A stretch of 64,000 bases of DNA from Streptomyces sp. NBC_01262 (lineage in GTDB: Bacteria > Actinomycetota > Actinomycetes > Streptomycetales > Streptomycetaceae): contig NZ_CP108462.1 of assembly GCF_036226365.1 (NCBI RefSeq), forward strand, positions 4,896,501 to 4,960,500. The letters run 5' to 3'. This document shows, in pieces, positions 1-7,583 of this stretch. The translations under genes were made by a program, and so were the position numbers. The notes below the pieces were generated by a model. The model was not told the DNA's origin. It ran no database searches and was given only the letters and a program-made list of their open reading frames with translations. Each line of letters opens with the position of its first letter. The stretch's first letter is position 1.

Positions 1-41
1 TCGGTGCGCGGGTGCCAGACGGGCTGGTCCAGGACGGTCAT
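1..41 (-). CDS. 5' end of a minus-strand gene running off the window, possibly a 2-oxoacid dehydrogenase E1 alpha subunit
   Basis: Only the first 13 codons are present (MTVLDQPVWHPRT). The ATG at 41 is preceded by a clear GAGGAGG ribosome binding site about 7 nt upstream, so a real start is likely. The product cannot be read from so few residues. The suggestion of a branched-chain 2-oxoacid dehydrogenase E1 alpha rests only on its divergent placement against an Lrp/AsnC regulator, as seen for bkd operons in other Streptomyces. Treat the identity as inference. Confidence 0.5.
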   Translation of the reverse strand, partial: MTVLDQPVWHPRT

Positions 42-237
42 CGCGAGCACCTCCTCGTGGGCGTGTTCGAATGCCCTCGACGTAACGACGTAGCAGGGCC
101 GGAGAGCGGGTATGCGCTCCCTACCGATTGTTCGGTCGTCGATGCAATTTGGCTACAGGTCGGTTCCGCCTGTGGACAAACGGTTCTGCACAGCCTGTGA
201 TGGAGCCAGTACGTCCATGGTAGGGAGGCGCGGGGGC
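42..237. promoter_or_regulatory. Divergent intergenic region with a DnaA box
   Basis: This 196-bp gap separates the clipped minus-strand gene from the plus-strand Lrp/AsnC gene, so it should hold both promoters and probably the regulator's own binding sites. A perfect TTGTCCACA DnaA box lies on the minus strand at 171-179. The Lrp gene's ribosome binding site (GGGAGG) is near 223-229. No clear sigma-factor boxes were assigned. Confidence 0.45.
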
Positions 238-720
238 GTGACAGATGAACAAATGGCCGATTCCGCGCCCGCCGGGCGCCCCCTCGACTCGATCGACCGC
301 GCGATCCTGCGCTATCTGCAGGAGGACGGACGTGCCTCGATACGTTCCGTCGCCGAGCGCGTCCACGTATCGCGCGCCAATGCCTACGCCCGCATCAACC
401 GGCTCATCGAGGACGGCGTCATCCGTGGCTTCACCGCCCGCGTCGACCACGAACGCGCAGGTCACGGCGCCTCCGCCTATATCACCCTCAAGATCGTGCA
501 GAACTCCTGGCGCACCGTCCGGGAAAAGCTGCTGGCCCTTCCCGGAGTCGCCCACATCGCGCTGGTCAGCGGCGACTTCGACGTCCTGCTGCTGGTCCAC
601 ACCCCCGACAACCGCAGCCTGCGCGAGTTGGTCCTCACCCGTATCCAGGCGGTCCCGGAAGTGCTGAGCAGCCGCACGCTGCTGGTCTTCGAGGAGACCG
701 ACCAGGTGCTCGACAGCTGA
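238..720 (+). CDS. Lrp/AsnC family transcriptional regulator
   Basis: A 160-residue protein of the usual Lrp/AsnC size. Residues 15-75 form the winged helix-turn-helix (LDSIDRAILRYLQEDGRASI, then VAERVHVSRANAYARINRLI), and the rest is the RAM/ligand-binding domain with the typical GxxHIALVSGDFDVLLLVHTP strand pattern. The GTG at 238 was chosen because GGGAGG sits upstream and the HTH follows shortly. An in-frame ATG at 253 has no such site, and a longer reading from 112 would add a non-conserved leader. It is divergent from the clipped gene at the window edge. The likely role is control of that neighbouring operon in response to an amino or 2-oxo acid, which is inference from position. Confidence 0.9.
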   Translation: MTDEQMADSAPAGRPLDSIDRAILRYLQEDGRASIRSVAERVHVSRANAYARINRLIEDGVIRGFTARVDHERAGHGASAYITLKIVQNSWRTVREKLLALPGVAHIALVSGDFDVLLLVHTPDNRSLRELVLTRIQAVPEVLSSRTLLVFEETDQVLDS

Positions 721-754
721 CAGCGGGCCGCTGCCCGGCTCTGGCCGGACAGGC

Positions 755-1345
755 CTAGCGCCGCAGCCCGTCGAAGGCGAGCCGCACCACGGCGTCCGCG
801 ACCTCGTCGCGGTGGAGCCCGCCGTCCGCGTGCGCGGGCCGGTACCACTCGACTATGGAATTGATCATCCCGAAGAGCAGCCGGGTCGCGAGCCGCAGAT
901 CCACGTCATCGCGCAGATCCCCCTCGGCCGCCGCCGCCTTCAGCAGATCCGTCACCCGGTGATCGAACTCCCGGCGCCGCTCCATGGCCCACCGCTCGGT
1001 CTCCGTGTTACCGCGCACGCGCAGCAGGAGCGTGACGTACGGCAGCTCCTCCATCAGCACCTCGGCCGTCCTGCGCGTGACGTGTTCCAGCCGCTCCACC
1101 GCCCGCCCTGCCTGCGCAGCGGGCTCCTCCAGGATGCCGAACAGCCCGTCCAGCGCCCGGCCGACCGCGCGCTGCAGCAGTTCCTCCTTGCCGCGCACGT
1201 GGTGGTAGATCGAGGACTTGGAGATCCCGGCGGCGCGCGACAGGTGCTCCATGGAGGTGCCGTCGTAGCCGCGCTCGATGAACACCTCGACGGCGACGGC
1301 GAGCAGGGTCTCGGGGGTGTACGTGTCGCGCTGTGCCATGGTCAT
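755..1345 (-). CDS. TetR family repressor, candidate regulator of the paa genes
   Basis: A 196-aa TetR protein. The N-terminal HTH is visible at residues 10-55 (PETLLAVAVEVFIERGYDGT, then AAGISKSSIYHHVRGKEELL), followed by a helical ligand domain ending in a conserved LLFGMINSIVEWYRP stretch. It starts 2 nt after the stop of paaH, so the two are co-transcribed. ACCGAA-type palindromes occur at the paaH/paaN promoter (2936-2949) and before paaA (7532-7549). Phenylacetate repressors of the PaaR type in other actinobacteria act with phenylacetyl-CoA as inducer. That role here is inference from linkage. An in-frame ATG two codons downstream is an alternative start. Confidence 0.85.
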   Translation of the reverse strand: MTMAQRDTYTPETLLAVAVEVFIERGYDGTSMEHLSRAAGISKSSIYHHVRGKEELLQRAVGRALDGLFGILEEPAAQAGRAVERLEHVTRRTAEVLMEELPYVTLLLRVRGNTETERWAMERRREFDHRVTDLLKAAAAEGDLRDDVDLRLATRLLFGMINSIVEWYRPAHADGGLHRDEVADAVVRLAFDGLRR

Positions 1346-1347
1346 GA

Positions 1348-2868
1348 TTACAGCAGCTTCCGCTTGGTGACCCAGCGCCGGTACAGCAGCCCCGAGGACG
1401 CGTACCGCCCACCGGGGTAGTTTTCACGCAGCTCTTGCAGCAGGCAGTACACCCAGCCCGGGCCCAGGACATCGCCCCACTCAAGCGGACCACGCGGATA
1501 GTTCACCCCGAGCCGCATGGCGGTGTCGATGTCGGCGGCCGAGGCGACGCCCCTGGCCAGGGCGTCCGCGGCGAAATCCACCAGCATGGCGACCGTACGG
1601 GCGACGATCAGGCCAGGGACGTCGTCGATCACGCTGACCTGCTTCCCGAGCGCCTGGAACAGGCCGGTCGCGGCCCTGACCGTCTCGGGGCGGGCACTGT
1701 CGGCCGGCGCCAGGGCGATCCGGGTCGCCGAGCGGTAGTCGAGAGCCAGGTCGAACTGCACGGCGTCGGAATCATCCTCCTGGGTCGAGACACCGCCGTC
1801 GGCCAGATACAGCAGCCCGTCGCCCGGCAGTTCGATGTGGGTCTCGTACTCCCTGGCCGAATGTCCCTCATGGACCTTGATCCCGGCCTCCCTGATCAGT
1901 TCGAGCAGCGCGGCCGCCGGGCTGCCCTCGCCCACCGACACGGTGACCTCGCCCGGCGCGTCCTCCGGCCCGGCCGTACGCGGCTCCGGGCGCTGCGCGC
2001 CCTGCGCATGGTCGTACCACCCGCGCCCCGACTTGCGGCCCAGCCGCCCCGACTCCACAAGGCGCCGCTGCGCAAGCGAGGGCGTGAACTTCGGGTCGTG
2101 GAAGAACGACTCCCACACAGAGCGGGTGACGGCCTCGTTGACGTCATGGCCGATCAGATCCGTCAGCTCGAAAGGCCCCATCCGGAAGCCACCGCACTCG
2201 CGCAGCACGGCGTCGATGGTCGCGGGATCCGCCGCGCCTTCTTCATAGAGGCGGAACGCCTCCGCGTAGAAGGGCCGGGCAACGCGGTTGACGATGAAGC
2301 CCGGGGTGTCGGTGCAGCGCACCGGCGTCTTGCCCCAGGCGGCAGCCGTCTCGTACGCGGCGGTGGCCGCCGCCTCGTCCGTGGCGTGGCCGGAGACGAC
2401 CTCGACCAGTGGCATCAGGGGAGCGGGGTTGAAGAAGTGCAGGCCGAGGAAGCGGTCGGGGAGGCGCAGGGCGCCGGCCACGGCGGTGACGGACAGGGAG
2501 GAGGTGTTCGTGGCGAGCAGGCAGTCGTCGCGGACGACGGTCTCCAGGGCGCTGAAGAGCTGCTGCTTGGCGCCGAGGTCCTCCAGGATCGCCTCGATGA
2601 CGAGCGACGCGCCGGCCAGCTCCTCCAGCCGCACGGCGGGGGCGAGGCGGGCGCGCGCGGCATCCCGTTCGGCGGCGTCGAGGCGGCCCTTCTCGACCAG
2701 CCGGTCGAAGCGCTGGTTCGTCTCCCGCTCGGCCTGCTCGGCCCGGCCCGGAGCGGCGTCGTAGAGCCGCACGTGGTGCCCGGCGGCGAGTGCGACCTGG
2801 GCGATGCCCTGGCCCATGGTGCCGGTGCCGACGACAGCGATCGTGCTGCTGCGCTCAAGTGCGGTCAT
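1348..2868 (-). CDS. paaH: 3-hydroxyacyl-CoA dehydrogenase of phenylacetate degradation
   Basis: A 506-aa NAD-dependent 3-hydroxyacyl-CoA dehydrogenase. The Rossmann motif is at residues 11-20 (VVGTGTMGQG), the catalytic His lies in GLHFFNPAPLMPLVEVV, and PGFIVNRVARPF marks the start of the C-terminal dimerisation domain. The protein is longer than a single-domain enzyme because a second partial C-terminal domain (PGLIVARTVAMLVDFAADAL, then GVNYPRGPLEWG) follows, as in PaaH/PaaC proteins. In the paa pathway it oxidises 3-hydroxyadipyl-CoA to 3-oxoadipyl-CoA. It is divergent from paaN and leads the short operon with the TetR gene. Confidence 0.88.
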   Translation of the reverse strand: MTALERSSTIAVVGTGTMGQGIAQVALAAGHHVRLYDAAPGRAEQAERETNQRFDRLVEKGRLDAAERDAARARLAPAVRLEELAGASLVIEAILEDLGAKQQLFSALETVVRDDCLLATNTSSLSVTAVAGALRLPDRFLGLHFFNPAPLMPLVEVVSGHATDEAAATAAYETAAAWGKTPVRCTDTPGFIVNRVARPFYAEAFRLYEEGAADPATIDAVLRECGGFRMGPFELTDLIGHDVNEAVTRSVWESFFHDPKFTPSLAQRRLVESGRLGRKSGRGWYDHAQGAQRPEPRTAGPEDAPGEVTVSVGEGSPAAALLELIREAGIKVHEGHSAREYETHIELPGDGLLYLADGGVSTQEDDSDAVQFDLALDYRSATRIALAPADSARPETVRAATGLFQALGKQVSVIDDVPGLIVARTVAMLVDFAADALARGVASAADIDTAMRLGVNYPRGPLEWGDVLGPGWVYCLLQELRENYPGGRYASSGLLYRRWVTKRKLL

Positions 2869-2890
2869 GAATTACCTGCTCCTCGGCCTG

Positions 2891-2910
2891 TTGTCCACAA
2901 GTTGTCCACA
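2891..2910 (+). promoter_or_regulatory. Two tandem DnaA boxes
   Basis: Two perfect copies of TTGTCCACA lie at 2891-2899 and 2902-2910, separated by 2 nt and in the same orientation. They fall in the paaH/paaN divergent promoter region, 26 bp from the ACCGAA palindrome. TTGTCCACA is the preferred DnaA box of Streptomyces. Whether DnaA binds here is not shown by sequence alone. Confidence 0.55.
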
Positions 2911-2935
2911 GGGGCGGCCGGTCCCTCTTGTCCCG

Positions 2936-2949
2936 ACCGAACATTCGGT
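2936..2949. promoter_or_regulatory. Candidate TetR (PaaR-type) operator
   Basis: ACCGAA-CA-TTCGGT is a perfect 6-2-6 inverted repeat between the divergent paaH and paaN genes. A near copy stands before paaA at 7532. The pairing with the TetR gene downstream of paaH makes this the likely repressor site. Confidence 0.6.
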
Positions 2950-3020
2950 TAATCTAGCGTTGTTGGCGGCACACCGCCCGTCCCATCCGCCCACACACCA
3001 GCTCGACGAGGAGTTGGCAC

Positions 3021-4700
3021 ATGTTGATCGAACGGCATCGCGCGACGCTCGACAAGGCCCTCGAAGCGATCCGCACTCGCGAGTACTGGTCGCCGTACCC
3101 CGAGCATCCCAAGGCCTACGGCGACGGCGAGACCGGCAAGGCCGCCTTCGACGCCCTGCTGCACGCCCGCCTGGACCTGGACCAGCCCGGCACGGACGGC
3201 TGGACCGGCGGCGAGGTGTCCCCGTACGGCATCGAGCTCGGCGTGGAGTATCCGCACCCCGATCCGGACATCCTGCTCCCGGCCATGCGCGCCGGCATCC
3301 CCGCCTGGCGGGACGCGGGCCCCGAGCTGCGGGCAGCGGTCTGCCTGGAGATCCTGGCCCGGATCAACGCGCGGACCAACGAGTTCGCGCACGCGGTGAT
3401 GCACACCTCGGGCCAGGCCTTCATGATGGCCTTCCAGGCAGGCGGCCCGCATGCGCAGGACCGGGGCCTTGAGGCGGTCGCGTACGCCTACGCGGAGCAG
3501 GTCCGCATGCCCGGGTCGGCGCAGTGGGTCAAGCCGCAGGGCAAGCGGGATCCGCTGAGCCTGCGCAAGGAGTTCAAGCCCGTCCCGCGCGGCGTCGCGC
3601 TGGTGATCGGCTGCAACACCTTCCCGACCTGGAACGGCTATCCGGGCTTCTTCGCCTCCCTCGCCACGGGCAACGCCGTGCTGGTCAAGCCGCACCCCCG
3701 AGCGGTGCTCCCGCTCGCGCTCACCGTCCAGGCCGCCCGCGAGGTGCTCACCGAGGCCGGCTTCGACCCGAATCTGGTGGCCCTGGCCGCCGAGCGGCCC
3801 GGCGAGGGCCTCGCCAAGTCCCTTGCCGTGCGCCCCGAGATCCGGATCATCGACTACACCGGATCCACCGCCTTCGGCGACTGGCTGGAGGCCAACGCCC
3901 GCCAGGCACAGGTCTTCACCGAGAAGGCCGGGGTGAACACCGTCGTCATCGACTCCACCGACGACTACCGGGGCCTGCTGTCCAACCTCTCCTTCTCGCT
4001 GTCCCTGTACAGCGGCCAGATGTGCACCACCCCGCAGAACCTGCTGATCCCCCGCGACGGCATCGCCACCGACGCCGGGCACAAGTCCTACGACGAGGTC
4101 GTCGCCGACCTCTCCTCCGCCGTCAGCGGGCTGCTCGGCGACGACGCCCGGGCCAACGGCCTGCTCGGCGCCCTGGTCAACCCCGATGTGAGGTCCCGTC
4201 TGGAGGCCGCCTCCTCGCTCGGCGAAGTCGCCCTCGCCTCCCGGACCGTGCCCAACCCCGACTTCCCCGACGCCGTGGTCCGCACCCCGGTGATCGTGAA
4301 GCTGGACGGCGCCAAGCCGGACGACGAGGCCGCCTACATGGCGGAGTGCTTCGGCCCGGTGTCCTTCGCGGTCGCCATGGACTCCGCGCAGGCGGCGGTG
4401 GACCTGCTGCGCCGCACGGTGCGGGAGAAGGGCGCCATGACGGTCGGCGCGTACACGACCTCGCCCGAGGTCGAGCGGCTCGTCGAGGAGGCCTGCCTGG
4501 AGGAGTCCGCCCAGTTGTCGCTGAACCTGACGGGCGGGGTCTACGTCAACCAGACCGCCGCCTTCTCCGACCTCCACGGCTCCGGTGGCAACCCGGCGGC
4601 GAACGCGGCACTGTGCGACGGCGCCTTCGTGGCAAGCCGCTTCCGGGTCATCGAGGTCAGGCGTCCCAGTTCTGCGAGTCCCAGCGGAACAGCGTCATAG
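3021..4700 (+). CDS. paaN: PaaN-type aldehyde dehydrogenase of phenylacetate degradation
   Basis: A 559-aa protein of the PaaN (PaaN2) branch of aldehyde dehydrogenases. Residues around 190-230 carry the cofactor-binding PRGVALVIGCNTFPTWNGYP region. The catalytic cysteine is Cys335 (SGQMCTTPQN), and the general-base region is FTEKAGVNTVVI. It lacks the C-terminal MaoC hydratase domain of PaaZ, so it should only perform the aldehyde oxidation of the ring-opened CoA ester, with a hydratase supplied elsewhere. The ribosome binding site is GAGGAG at 3008-3013. The 3' end overlaps the convergent SpoU-type gene by 44 bp. Regulation by the palindrome at 2936 is likely. Confidence 0.88.
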   Translation: MLIERHRATLDKALEAIRTREYWSPYPEHPKAYGDGETGKAAFDALLHARLDLDQPGTDGWTGGEVSPYGIELGVEYPHPDPDILLPAMRAGIPAWRDAGPELRAAVCLEILARINARTNEFAHAVMHTSGQAFMMAFQAGGPHAQDRGLEAVAYAYAEQVRMPGSAQWVKPQGKRDPLSLRKEFKPVPRGVALVIGCNTFPTWNGYPGFFASLATGNAVLVKPHPRAVLPLALTVQAAREVLTEAGFDPNLVALAAERPGEGLAKSLAVRPEIRIIDYTGSTAFGDWLEANARQAQVFTEKAGVNTVVIDSTDDYRGLLSNLSFSLSLYSGQMCTTPQNLLIPRDGIATDAGHKSYDEVVADLSSAVSGLLGDDARANGLLGALVNPDVRSRLEAASSLGEVALASRTVPNPDFPDAVVRTPVIVKLDGAKPDDEAAYMAECFGPVSFAVAMDSAQAAVDLLRRTVREKGAMTVGAYTTSPEVERLVEEACLEESAQLSLNLTGGVYVNQTAAFSDLHGSGGNPAANAALCDGAFVASRFRVIEVRRPSSASPSGTAS

Positions 4701-5424
4701 CCACGCTGGTGGCGAGGTTGTAGCTGGAGACCAGGGGCCGCATGGGCAGCGCGACCAGCCGGTCGGCCCGGTCGCGCAGCTCTGACGAGATGCCGTGCCG
4801 CTCGGAGCCGAAGACGATGAGCGCGTCGTCGGGGATGGCGAGGGCCCGGATGTCCTCGCCCTCGGGATCGAGGGCGAACACCGGGCCGGGCGGCAGCTCG
4901 GTGCGGCCCTCGGTCTGCTCCAGCCGTTCCACGGCCGTGGCGTAGTGCAGCCCGGCCCCGGCCCGTACCGCGTTGGAGTGCCAGGGGTCCAGGTCTCCGG
5001 TGGTGACCACGCCCGTCGCGCCGAATCCGGCGGCGAGCCGGACCACGGCCCCGACATTGCCCAGGTTGCGGGGGTTGTCGAGGACGACGACCGGCGCGGT
5101 CCGGGGAAGCCGGGACAGCGTCTCCCGGTTTGCCCGCTCGCTCGGACGGACCGCCAGCGCGGCCACGCCCGTCGGGTGGATCTTGGGCACCAGCTCCCGT
5201 AGGACCGCGGCCGGGACCTCGATCACAGAGGTGGCCAGGGCCGCGGTGAGATCCTCCGCCAGGTCGGCCGCGAGGCTGAACATGGCCTTCTTGTCGGTGG
5301 CCACCGCGAGCGGCACATCGGCGCCGAAGCGCAGCGCGTGCTTCAGCGCGTGGAAGCCGTCGAGCAGCACGGCGTCGGCGGCGTGCTCGCGCCATTGCCC
5401 GGCGATGTCGTTCCTGGTGGTCAC
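4657..5424 (-). CDS. TrmH/SpoU family RNA 2'-O-methyltransferase
   Basis: A 255-aa SPOUT methyltransferase that transfers a methyl group from S-adenosylmethionine to a ribose 2'-OH in rRNA or tRNA. The three SpoU motifs are present: VVVLDNPRNLGNVGAVVRLA (residues about 111-130), IVFGSERHGIS, and the C-terminal knot LPMRPLVSSYNLATSVAMTL. The specific RNA target cannot be told from sequence. The GTG start shares GTGA with the stop of the upstream HTTM gene, so translation is probably coupled. The 3' end runs 44 bp into paaN on the opposite strand. Confidence 0.9.
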   Translation of the reverse strand: MTTRNDIAGQWREHAADAVLLDGFHALKHALRFGADVPLAVATDKKAMFSLAADLAEDLTAALATSVIEVPAAVLRELVPKIHPTGVAALAVRPSERANRETLSRLPRTAPVVVLDNPRNLGNVGAVVRLAAGFGATGVVTTGDLDPWHSNAVRAGAGLHYATAVERLEQTEGRTELPPGPVFALDPEGEDIRALAIPDDALIVFGSERHGISSELRDRADRLVALPMRPLVSSYNLATSVAMTLFRWDSQNWDA

Positions 5425-6662
5425 AGCATGAGGTTAGAGGGCGCCGGCTCGCTGCTCTGCCCGGGCAGCTCCACCGCCGGCTCCTCGGTCGGCTCCCCGG
5501 TCGGTTCCTGCCGCCGCCGTCGCCGTACAAGGCGCACGAGCCGGTCACCGGCCCACACCAGGAAGCCGGTCGGCAGGAAGACCGCGTCGGCGGTGATCAT
5601 GGCGAGCGAGAAGAAGGGCAGTCCGAGGACGATCGCGATCGAGGCGTGCTCGATCATCATCACCGCGAGCAGCACGTTCTTCAGTCGGCGGTTGAACAGC
5701 GTGAAGGGGAACGCGACCTGCACGATCACCGTGCCGTAGCCGATGGCCATGACCATCAGCCCGCTGCTCGCCATGGCGTGGGACAGGGCGGGCCAGGGCG
5801 TGAAGTCGTCCAGGTGGAGCGGGTAGTAGAGCGCGGTGCCGTCCTGCCAGCGGCTGCCCTGGATCTTGTACCAGCCGGCGGTGGCGTAGATCAGGCACAC
5901 CTCGACGATGATCACCAGCAGGGCGGCGTTGTGCGCGAGATTGGCGAAGACGTCCAGCACGGTCCGGGGCTCGCCGGGCGCGTACCGCTTCGCAGCCCAC
6001 CAGGCGGCCTGGCAGAGCCAGAAACCCCAGAAGACGACCGCCCAGCCCCAGCTCAGCAGCCCCAGCCCGGTGACCTGGAGCAGCGCGGCGCCCAGCACCG
6101 ACCAGAGCAGCACCCCGGTTCGGTCCTGGAAGTCCTCCTCGGTGCTCCGCGCCCGGCGCCGGGAGTCCAGGGACCAGACCTGGCCGCAGCGGGTCAGGAC
6201 GAGATAGATCGCCATGAGGTGGATGACGTTGTCGCCGCCGTCCCCGATGAAGACGCTGCGGTTCTGCAGGGACAGAACGCCGATCATGAACAGCAGTGAC
6301 GCGGTGCGGGTCCGCCAGCCGAGCAGCAGCATGACGGAGGCGAGGATGGCGGCGGCGTAGACGAGCTCGAACCACAGTCCGTCGCGCGTCCACATCAGGA
6401 CCGAGAAGGCGTGGTTGTCGGCGATGAGCTGGTGGGCCATGTCCCAGCTCCATACGCCGTCCGGCCCGTAGATCTCCTGGCGGTACGGCCACTCGCGCAG
6501 CAGGAACAGCAGCCAGGTCAGCGAGAAGCCGATCCGGACGACCGCCGTCTGGTACGGCCCGACGGCGGTGCGGGTGAGGCGGGACAGGCCCCGGGCGATC
6601 GCGTCGCCGGTGGCGGCCGCCAGGCCGGTGAAGGGGGACGGGACACCCTGCTGCCCGCTCAC
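5421..6662 (-). CDS. HTTM-domain integral membrane protein
   Basis: A 413-aa multi-pass membrane protein of the HTTM family (horizontally transferred transmembrane domain), distantly related to vitamin K-dependent gamma-carboxylase. The motif-rich start QTAVVRIGFSLTWLLFLLRE is followed by a run of hydrophobic segments (VYAAAILASVMLLLGW, LLFMIGVLSLQNRSVFIGDG, then ALLVIIVEVCLIYATAGWYK). Its substrate is unknown. The GTG at 6662 was chosen because it overlaps the DUF5819 stop by GTGA. A longer reading to 6776 would overlap that gene's repetitive DQDQ tail. It is the middle gene of a three-gene coupled operon. Confidence 0.82.
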   Translation of the reverse strand: MSGQQGVPSPFTGLAAATGDAIARGLSRLTRTAVGPYQTAVVRIGFSLTWLLFLLREWPYRQEIYGPDGVWSWDMAHQLIADNHAFSVLMWTRDGLWFELVYAAAILASVMLLLGWRTRTASLLFMIGVLSLQNRSVFIGDGGDNVIHLMAIYLVLTRCGQVWSLDSRRRARSTEEDFQDRTGVLLWSVLGAALLQVTGLGLLSWGWAVVFWGFWLCQAAWWAAKRYAPGEPRTVLDVFANLAHNAALLVIIVEVCLIYATAGWYKIQGSRWQDGTALYYPLHLDDFTPWPALSHAMASSGLMVMAIGYGTVIVQVAFPFTLFNRRLKNVLLAVMMIEHASIAIVLGLPFFSLAMITADAVFLPTGFLVWAGDRLVRLVRRRRRQEPTGEPTEEPAVELPGQSSEPAPSNLML

Positions 6663-7372
6663 GAGCCGTCCTCCTGGTCCTGGTCCTGGCCTTGGTCCCC
6701 GTCCTGGTCCTGGTCCACGGGCCACCACGGGAGCACCTGGTAGGTCGTCTTCGTGTCGATCCGCTCGTCGCTCCACGGCGGCGCGGCGACCGGCGTGGTG
6801 GCCGCCCGGACCTGGACCCGCTCGACCGTGCCGCCGTCCAGGTGCGTGCCGAAACGGTCCTCCACGATGCTCTGGACATACGCCCTGCTGAGCTCGCCGC
6901 GCAGGCCGATCGGCCGGTTCTCGTCACCGTGCGTACTGGCGTAGAAGGACCAGGCGCGGCGCAGCTCGTTCTGGTTGGCGTGGCTGGGGGCCGGGTTGTG
7001 CAGGATCTTGGCGATGTCCATGGCCGTGAGGTCGGTCCAGCCGGTGGTCGCGGTGTCGCCGTCGGCCTTGCGCACTTCGGCGCGGGCCCAGATGTGGGTG
7101 TTCTGCTGGACCGGGTTGGGGGCGAACAGCTTCCAGTTCTGCTCGAACTCGGGGTAGATGTACTCGGCGACCAGGTCACCGTGCTGCTTGGTGGCGGTGT
7201 TCTCCGGCGCGACGTGCAGAAACACCGCGAGCAGGTGGACGCAGGTGCCGACCGCCACGACGGCGACGCCCAGCGCCACCGCTATCCGGGAGGGGAGCGA
7301 CAGCGCGCCGATCGGCCCGATGTCACCACCGGGCCGGGGCCGCGTGTCCTCGGATGCCTCGGGTGGCTCCAT
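6659..7372 (-). CDS. DUF5819 family membrane-anchored protein
   Basis: A 237-aa protein with one N-terminal membrane segment (IAVALGVAVVAVGTCVHLLA) and an extracytoplasmic domain containing the DUF5819 hallmark NWKLFAPNPVQQNTHIWARA. The C-terminus is a low-complexity Asp/Gln run. The ATG at 7372 follows a GAGGAG site. The longer reading to 7654 crosses the paaA promoter and was rejected. In actinobacteria this family sits directly before HTTM genes, as here, so the two probably work as a pair at the membrane. The biochemical role is unknown. Confidence 0.8.
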   Translation of the reverse strand: MEPPEASEDTRPRPGGDIGPIGALSLPSRIAVALGVAVVAVGTCVHLLAVFLHVAPENTATKQHGDLVAEYIYPEFEQNWKLFAPNPVQQNTHIWARAEVRKADGDTATTGWTDLTAMDIAKILHNPAPSHANQNELRRAWSFYASTHGDENRPIGLRGELSRAYVQSIVEDRFGTHLDGGTVERVQVRAATTPVAAPPWSDERIDTKTTYQVLPWWPVDQDQDGDQGQDQDQEDGS

Positions 7373-7475
7373 GTCGCTCGCGCTCCTCGTTCCCCTCGTA
7401 CCGTTCCGCACGGAACGGTACTCATGCCGCACAGCAGGGGTACAGCCATCCCCGTTTCTCTCCGTGTCGTCCACG

Positions 7476-7484
7476 TTATCCACA
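7476..7484 (+). promoter_or_regulatory. DnaA box upstream of paaA
   Basis: A perfect TTATCCACA nonamer in the divergent region between the DUF5819 gene and paaA, 48 bp from the candidate PaaR operator. Functional binding is not established. Confidence 0.4.
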
Positions 7485-7531
7485 GGCCGCCGACCCACCT
7501 TGACAGTGCCCCGGGCCCGGCCCACCATGGA

Positions 7532-7549
7532 ACCGAACGATCGGTCGGT
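7532..7549. promoter_or_regulatory. Candidate TetR (PaaR-type) operator before paaA
   Basis: The sequence ACCGAACGATCGGTCGGT contains ACCGAA-CG-ATCGGT, one base from the perfect palindrome at 2936, with an extra CGGT half repeat. It lies 35 bp before the paaA start, consistent with repression of the whole paaABCDE operon. Confidence 0.6.
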
Positions 7550-7583
7550 CGGGAATCGGCGGCCAGGAGCAAGGGGGCTCTGC

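Noticed and set aside
2949..4577. 542-aa minus-strand frame opposite paaN
   Set aside because: Gly/Val/Arg/Asp-rich shadow with no domain; paaN is clearly the real gene.
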